From positions 1,488,001 to 1,552,000 of the forward strand of contig JADILM010000002.1 of the NCBI GenBank assembly GCA_016617785.1: a stretch of DNA of 64,000 nt, written 5' to 3'. The notes below the pieces were generated by a model. It saw only the letters and a list, made by a program, of their open reading frames with translations, did not search any database and was not told the DNA's origin. This stretch comes from Sporobolomyces roseus. Taxonomy: Eukaryota; Basidiomycota; Microbotryomycetes; Sporidiobolales; Sporidiobolaceae. Both the position numbers and the translations under genes were made by a program. This document shows, in pieces, positions 59,478 through 64,000 of the stretch (its first letter is position 1; the number at the start of each line of letters is the position of its first letter).

Positions 59478-60739
59478 AGGGAAGTAGGAACTTGACGAAA
59501 CGAACGCTTAATGATACTTCCGAATGAAATGCTTTACTTCTTGCTGTAACTCGTCTGTGTTGTCGGTGAATGATCGTGACGCTTCGGGAATGACGAGAGC
59601 GTGAGCAGCTCCGGTACTCGTGAAAGCTTGAGAGTCGTGCGAAAGGTGTTTTTCGAAAGTTTCGAGTTCGTCGTCTGCAAAAAGCTTGCCTTTACCCCTT
59701 CGTCCTTAGGTGGAAGCTCTCAGCTCGACTGCGACTCATCAAGCGAACATGCTGCACGATGACTTGATGAAGAGCAGAAATTGCATTGCAGGATGCTCGA
59801 CCCTCGAATTTTCTTCGCAGGAGAGTATGACGCTCCTCTCATCAACGCTCAAACAAAGAGCATGGCATCCGACCCATGCGCGACGATAGAGCTCGAGAAG
59901 GATCGTCGCTTGCTATCGCAGTAGTCTCAAGTAGATCAGGGCATGTCGAGCTCGCAAAACTCTCTCGCTGCGAAATCGACCTTCGTCACTTCCTCGGGCA
60001 TGCCTGTATCACTTCCTCGCTTTCACGATGGACCTCCTGCTCGCACCGCTCCACGAGTGGGGTACAGTCTGATCACTCCCCTCGAAGCATCACCCTCGTT
60101 TTTGTGCAAAGAACAAAGCTCGAGTCCAGTTCTCCCTTTCAAAGTATAATCGAAGCTCTCGTTCTTTGTGATCGAGCACACAAAGGGCAGCAGCAAAGGA
60201 GAGGAACTTGGCAAGCTTTTTGTGATGCGACGTGTTTGCGAAGGGTATTGGAAAGGTCATTGAACTTTTTGCGAAAGGTCACTCAAATTTGGGTATTGAG
60301 GGTGAAGAGAGTACTGGGCAATCTTTGTGACAGATCCCGTTCGACTGTAAGGTATTCAGGCCAGCAGACGGGTTTCTGTGCGAAACTCCAGGACTCTCAA
60401 AGTGCAGAAACACGTTCGAACGCGCTACAAAATTGTTGAATGAAAAAGGAGCGCGAGGATTCCCTTGTCCCCTTTCCCTTTTTCCCGGAGCGACCACCCT
60501 TTCTTCTGTCTCTCTCTCTCCCTCATCCCACTTTCTCCTCTCCAACTTCTCTTCAACTTCGAACCGGCTTCGACTTGATACACCTCCCTTCTCTTCTCTA
60601 TAGTCCTCGTCTCGTCCTTCAATAGTTCTCGCCTCTCGTCAACCCGCACACGCCCTTTCACCGAACGACTTTCAAAGACTTCTACAAGCTACAACAAACA
60701 GAGACCTATCGTTTATCACTACACCCCTTTTACAGTACA
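59478..60739. other. Long intergenic region upstream of the secreted DPBB gene
   Basis: About 1.3 kb. A 187-aa plus-strand ORF (59876-60439) is uninterrupted but shows no domain, has a poor start context and no partner exon, so I do not call it. From 60470 to 60640 the plus strand is strongly pyrimidine-rich (CTCTCTCTCTCCCTC...TTCTCC), typical of the promoter or leader of a highly expressed gene. Confidence 0.45.
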
Positions 60740-60901
60740 GTGAGTTTCTCGTTCTTCTTGACCGTTTTCGTCTTTACGCGTTAGAGTGCATCGCTTTTTC
60801 TGTGGTCCCCTTCGTTACACGCTCCCCTTGAAAACGACTCGGTGATGAGAAAGACGACTTTGAAGCTGACCCTCTCCCTTCTTTCTCTCCTCCCTTCACA
60901 G
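60740..60901 (+). promoter_or_regulatory. 5' UTR intron of the secreted DPBB gene
   Basis: Donor ACA|GTGAGT at 60740, branch AGCTGAC at about 60871, long pyrimidine tract and CACAG acceptor ending at 60901, 19 nt before the ATG. Leader introns of this sort often mark and boost strongly expressed genes in these fungi. Confidence 0.75.
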
Positions 60902-60920
60902 ACTCTTTCACACTACAAAA

Positions 60921-62694
60921 ATGCTTTCCACTGTTGCCCTTCCTTTGGCCGTCGCCGCCCTCTCCTCAGTTTCTTCTGTTGCCGCTTTCCAACCCGCTCA
61001 CGGTCATGCCGCACGATCCCTCAACTCTCACCACTCCTTCAAGCGATTCGTCGCTCCTATCGACAAGGTCTCGAGGATGGTCAAGCGAGTGAAGCGAGGG
61101 AATGACAAAACTTATTCGACTACTGCGATTTGGTATGCTGAGACTGGTTGGGTCGGTTCGTGCGGAGAGTCCTTCACGTAAGTGCCCCTCTCACTGACGA
61201 GCGCTGGAACCTGAGCTGACAAGTCTCGATTCGATGAAAACAGCGACGACGATTTAATTATCGCTCTTCCTATCGAACTTTACCCTAAATTCGACGAGGT
61301 TTCGTACCTCTGTGGTGAAAAGGTCACTGTCACCAACGACGCTACCGGTGCTTCGTAAGTCTCTCCTTCATGCAAGTTGTGGTTCTCGCGTGAAAAAGTC
61401 TGACGTTTTTTCCCACGTTCTCGCGCAGTATCACCGCAACTGTCGCCGATGCTTCTCAACGAGGTGACTACACCATCTTCACCAAGGCTGGATACGAAAA
61501 GCTCGGTGGAGATCTCGACCAAGGCGAACTTTCCGTCACCTACAAATTCGCCAACTCCTCCCCTCACGTTTCTTCCGCTCTTCCCGAATCTTTCTCGACT
61601 TCCGCTGCTGCCGGAGCTAGCGAACCACAAAGCACTATCAAGGTCACTTCCTCAGCAACGGCTGCCGCCGTCGTAACGAGCGCTGCTAAGAAACTCGCTG
61701 CCGTTGCAACTCCGAAAACCTCTTCCGCGACAACTACCTCTTTCGCTCCCGCTGCTACCGCCTCGGCATCTTCATCTTCATCTTCCGAGGAGGACGATGA
61801 GGACTGGATCTGTGAAGATGTAGCTGAGGACGAATCTTCCGACGATTCTTCTGCTTCGACCGAATCTTACGAGGACAAGGACGATTCTTCGTGGGAGGCC
61901 ACCTCTTCCGCTGCCGCTCAAACTACCACTCAAGCTCCCAAGGCGACCACTACTAGCCAAGCTCCTCAACCCTCAACAACTAGCTCTGCTGCCAAGTCTC
62001 AAACTACGAAAGTTTACGATTCCGGTTCTTCAGACTTGTCCCTCCTCAGTACCGCTGGTGTCAAGAGCTTCCTCGGAACCAACACCAAGTAAGTTATCTT
62101 TCCTTCTCGACTCGCATGCTGAATCGAGGGAACTGACCTTGTTTTCTCTTTTTTTCGCAGTGCTATCGCTTCTTGGTACCACGCCAACTCTGGACAAGAC
62201 TCTACCAATGGTAACTCGTGGTGCTACTTCCCTGTATGTTTCTCTTCTTAGTCCTTGCCGTCGGTCTCACGTACTGACTTTTTGATTCCGACTCTCACAG
62301 TACAAGGATTCTTCACCTGGACTCGCCATCTCAGTCGGTACCATGAGGAAGAACTTCCCCGGAGACGAGATGGCAGCTCGCAAGGCTTACTGTGGTCTCG
62401 AAGTCGAGGTCACGACTCCCGACGGCAAGACTATGATCCTCGCTGTTATCGACGGATTCGATGTAAGCTTACTTCTTTCTCCTCTTTACTCCTTCTCCTT
62501 GCTGATCGATACTGCTTATTCTTCTACAGGATGCCTGGGTCAAGACTCCTACCAGTATCGATGTCATGTACGACTCTTTCACCGAACTCTTCGGAAAGCA
62601 AACCAGCAACAAGAACGACGTTATCACCAACGTCTCATGGAGATTCACCGGAACCCGAAACGAGCAATACCGATTCGATGGACCAGGAAACTAA
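60921..62694 (+). CDS. Secreted protein with two double-psi beta-barrel (barwin/expansin-like) domains
   Basis: The ATG at 60921 begins a signal peptide (MLSTVALPLAVAALSSVSSV). Basic sites that Kex2 could cut follow (FKRFVAPIDKV, MVKRVKRG). Domain 1: YSTTAIWYAETGWVGSCGES, LIIALPIELYPKFDEVSYLC, EKVTVTNDATGASITATVAD. A Ser/Thr/Ala-rich linker of about 180 aa contains Asp/Glu-rich patches (SSSSSSEEDDEDWICEDVAE) and Thr/Gln-rich parts suited to O-mannosylation. Domain 2: AIASWYHANSGQDSTNGNSW, DSSPGLAISVGTMRKNFPGD, YCGLEVEVTTPDGKTMILAV and AWVKTPTSIDVMYDSFTELF, ending RFDGPGN. DPBB folds occur in expansins, barwin and cerato-platanin-like proteins; these are non-catalytic or transglycosylase, and this one's role is unknown. 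The gene has five coding introns and a 5' UTR intron. Confidence 0.85.
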
Positions 62695-63573
62695 ACTCCT
62701 TCGCCGCCCTCCCCTCAAATCTGTACTCGCAAGCTTCTTCCTTCGCATTTCCGTCTTCTTCGAACTTTCAGCCTGGCCCCTTTCTTACAGTCGTTCCATT
62801 TTCACTCGCATCACCCACTTACCCAACAAACATCGTAACAAATAGCAGCAGCAACATCTCTCGACGAGTTTGAGCGCTCCTCCCCACCTCCCTCCTCCTC
62901 TTTTTGAATACCTCTCTCTTCTTATCGATTTACGAATTCTCTGGTTAGATTTCACTACTTCACACACTCTTCACGAACTTGTAGCTTCACGAATCCCCCC
63001 TTTGCTTACACCTTAGTCTTAGTCGGATGGACATTTCACCTTTGGCTCTTCTGCAGTAACTTTTCTTCACTCTTTTTAGGTTTTAGATTTCGGATTGAAA
63101 TTCCCTTTGAAAGGAAATACTTGGTTCTCTCTCTACATCTTCCGTCGTCGAGTCCCTGGCGAGCGAGCGAGTGAGCGTTTCGAGAGGAAAACTCGACGGT
63201 CGCAAGATTTCAAGCTCGAGGAGAATGCTTCCTCAGTTCGCGTCTCTTCTCGTCTCCTCCTCCTCTCTCCGGTCGCGAGCGCTCCTCTCGTCATTCACCG
63301 TGTCCTGCAACCTGGTAGCAACAACAATTCTTTGCAGACAGTACAGCACAAACGAAACAACCCTTCACAAACCCAAAAACGACGATCGAAAGTAAAACCT
63401 GGCGACTGCTGTATAACGAATGACGAGAGAGAGGAAGGTATAGTGCTGCGAGTAGTAAAAGTGGATAGAGAGGACGATAGAGAGGGTACAGAAATGGGAT
63501 TTGCGAAGAAGGGAAGGGAGAAGAAGGGGTCTTCAGGCGTAGGGACACACTCTCGAGCAATCTACATCAGAAA
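62695..63573. other. Convergent 3' intergenic region
   Basis: About 880 bp between the DPBB gene stop and the stop of the right-edge gene. The first part is likely 3' UTR. A 160-aa plus ORF (63095-63577) and a 89-aa minus ORF overlap each other and show no domain, so neither is called. Confidence 0.45.
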
Positions 63574-64000
63574 CTAGTCAGCGTCGTCAAATAAAGAGAG
63601 TGTAATCGACTCACAAGCACCGCAGAGCAGCAACCTGAAGAATCTCCCGACTTTCTTCCAACTAGACGAGTTGGACGGTTCCTCTTCTTCCAAGTTGCAT
63701 GAGTAAGGAGGTGGAGGTCTTTCTTCTGGGGAGAGATCGATGGAATTCTTGACGAGATAGGGAGGTTCGAGGAAAGGTGGTAGAGGGGGTTGCGAAGGAG
63801 GAGGGAGGAAAGGGAGAGAAGGGAGAAGATATTTCACGACTTGCTTGTCCCTCACTTTGATACGGGATGGTGTACGAGGTGGTAGTGGCCCCTTGAGCTC
63901 CATCTTGTGATCTACACTCGAGACTGTTGAAGGGAGAAGTGAGTTGAAGAGGAAGAGAAGAGGAGAGAAGTTTAGAGAGTTTCGCTCACCCGAGAGCCGC
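63574..64000 (-). CDS. 3' part of an unknown gene with PPxY motif (runs off right edge)
   Basis: An exon about 63574-63920 on the minus strand follows an intron with donor GG|GTGAGC (63986 region) and acceptor TTCAACAG. The joined frame reads SSVDHKMELKGPLPPRTPSR, VRDKQVVKYLLPSLPF, a Pro-rich segment, then EERPPPPYSCNLEEEEPSN with a PPPY motif, and ends ITLSLFDDAD (stop 63574-63576). PPxY motifs bind WW domains, for example those of Rsp5-type ubiquitin ligases, which would suit an arrestin-like adaptor; that is only a guess. The N-terminal part lies outside the window. Confidence 0.5.
   Translation of the reverse strand, partial: RLSGERNSLNFSPLLFLFNSLLPSTVSSVDHKMELKGPLPPRTPSRIKVRDKQVVKYLLPSLPFLPPPSQPPLPPFLEPPYLVKNSIDLSPEERPPPPYSCNLEEEEPSNSSSWKKVGRFFRLLLCGACESITLSLFDDAD

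Noticed and set aside
63095..63577. 160-aa plus ORF downstream of the DPBB gene
   Set aside because: Overlaps an equally good minus ORF and reads like random coding of purine-rich DNA.

Overview
This window is nuclear DNA from a basidiomycete fungus. Almost every gene is cut by several short introns of about 45-75 nt, with GT...CTGAC/CTAAC...AG signals. The products are ordinary fungal proteins, and base composition is close to half GC. The intron style and the Rhodotorula-like epoxide hydrolase and double-psi barrel protein hint at Pucciniomycotina (Microbotryomycetes-like), but I cannot fix the genus. I see no virus, phage, CRISPR array, rRNA or intact transposon.

Layout: 1-427, start of an unknown Ser/Pro-rich gene leaving the left edge (-). 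1951-2070, intron-containing tRNA-Lys(UUU) (-). 2743-5639, SPO11 (-), enclosed by a near-identical 542-bp inverted repeat (1964-2505 and 5825-6365); the right arm carries a truncated copy of the tRNA. 6560-16944 (all -): epoxide hydrolase, NAD kinase, transaldolase and an MFS transporter. 17960-22014, MSH4 (-), 107 bp from a divergent helical-repeat protein of unknown role (22122-23835, +). 24204-37697 (all -): hormone-sensitive-lipase-like hydrolase, PBS2-type MAPKK, GT32-type glycosyltransferase, double-HotDog thioesterase, SLT2/MPK1-type MAPK. 39109-39667, ribosomal protein L14 (+). 40295-44519, WAPL cohesin-release factor (-), divergent from an E(z)/EZH2 H3K27 methyltransferase (44911-48394, +). 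48675-57087, three consecutive TOK-type outward-rectifier K+ channel genes (+). 57282-57953, roadblock/LC7 dynein light chain (-). 58265-59477, F-box-like protein (+). 60921-62694, secreted protein with two double-psi beta barrels (+). 63574-64000, 3' end of a gene leaving the right edge (-).

Functional themes: meiosis and chromosome biology (SPO11 makes breaks, MSH4 stabilises crossovers, WAPL unloads cohesin, EZH2 silences chromatin); stress signalling (PBS2 of the HOG pathway and SLT2 of the cell-wall pathway lie about 4 kb apart); NADPH supply (NAD kinase next to transaldolase); and potassium homeostasis (the channel array). The two strongest oddities are the inverted repeat that encloses exactly one gene, SPO11, and the tandem trio of eight-TM two-pore K+ channels with diverged selectivity filters.

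Exon structures were read by eye from splice signals and protein similarity remembered from the families. Gene spans should be reliable, but individual intron borders, especially in the longer genes, need transcript data.
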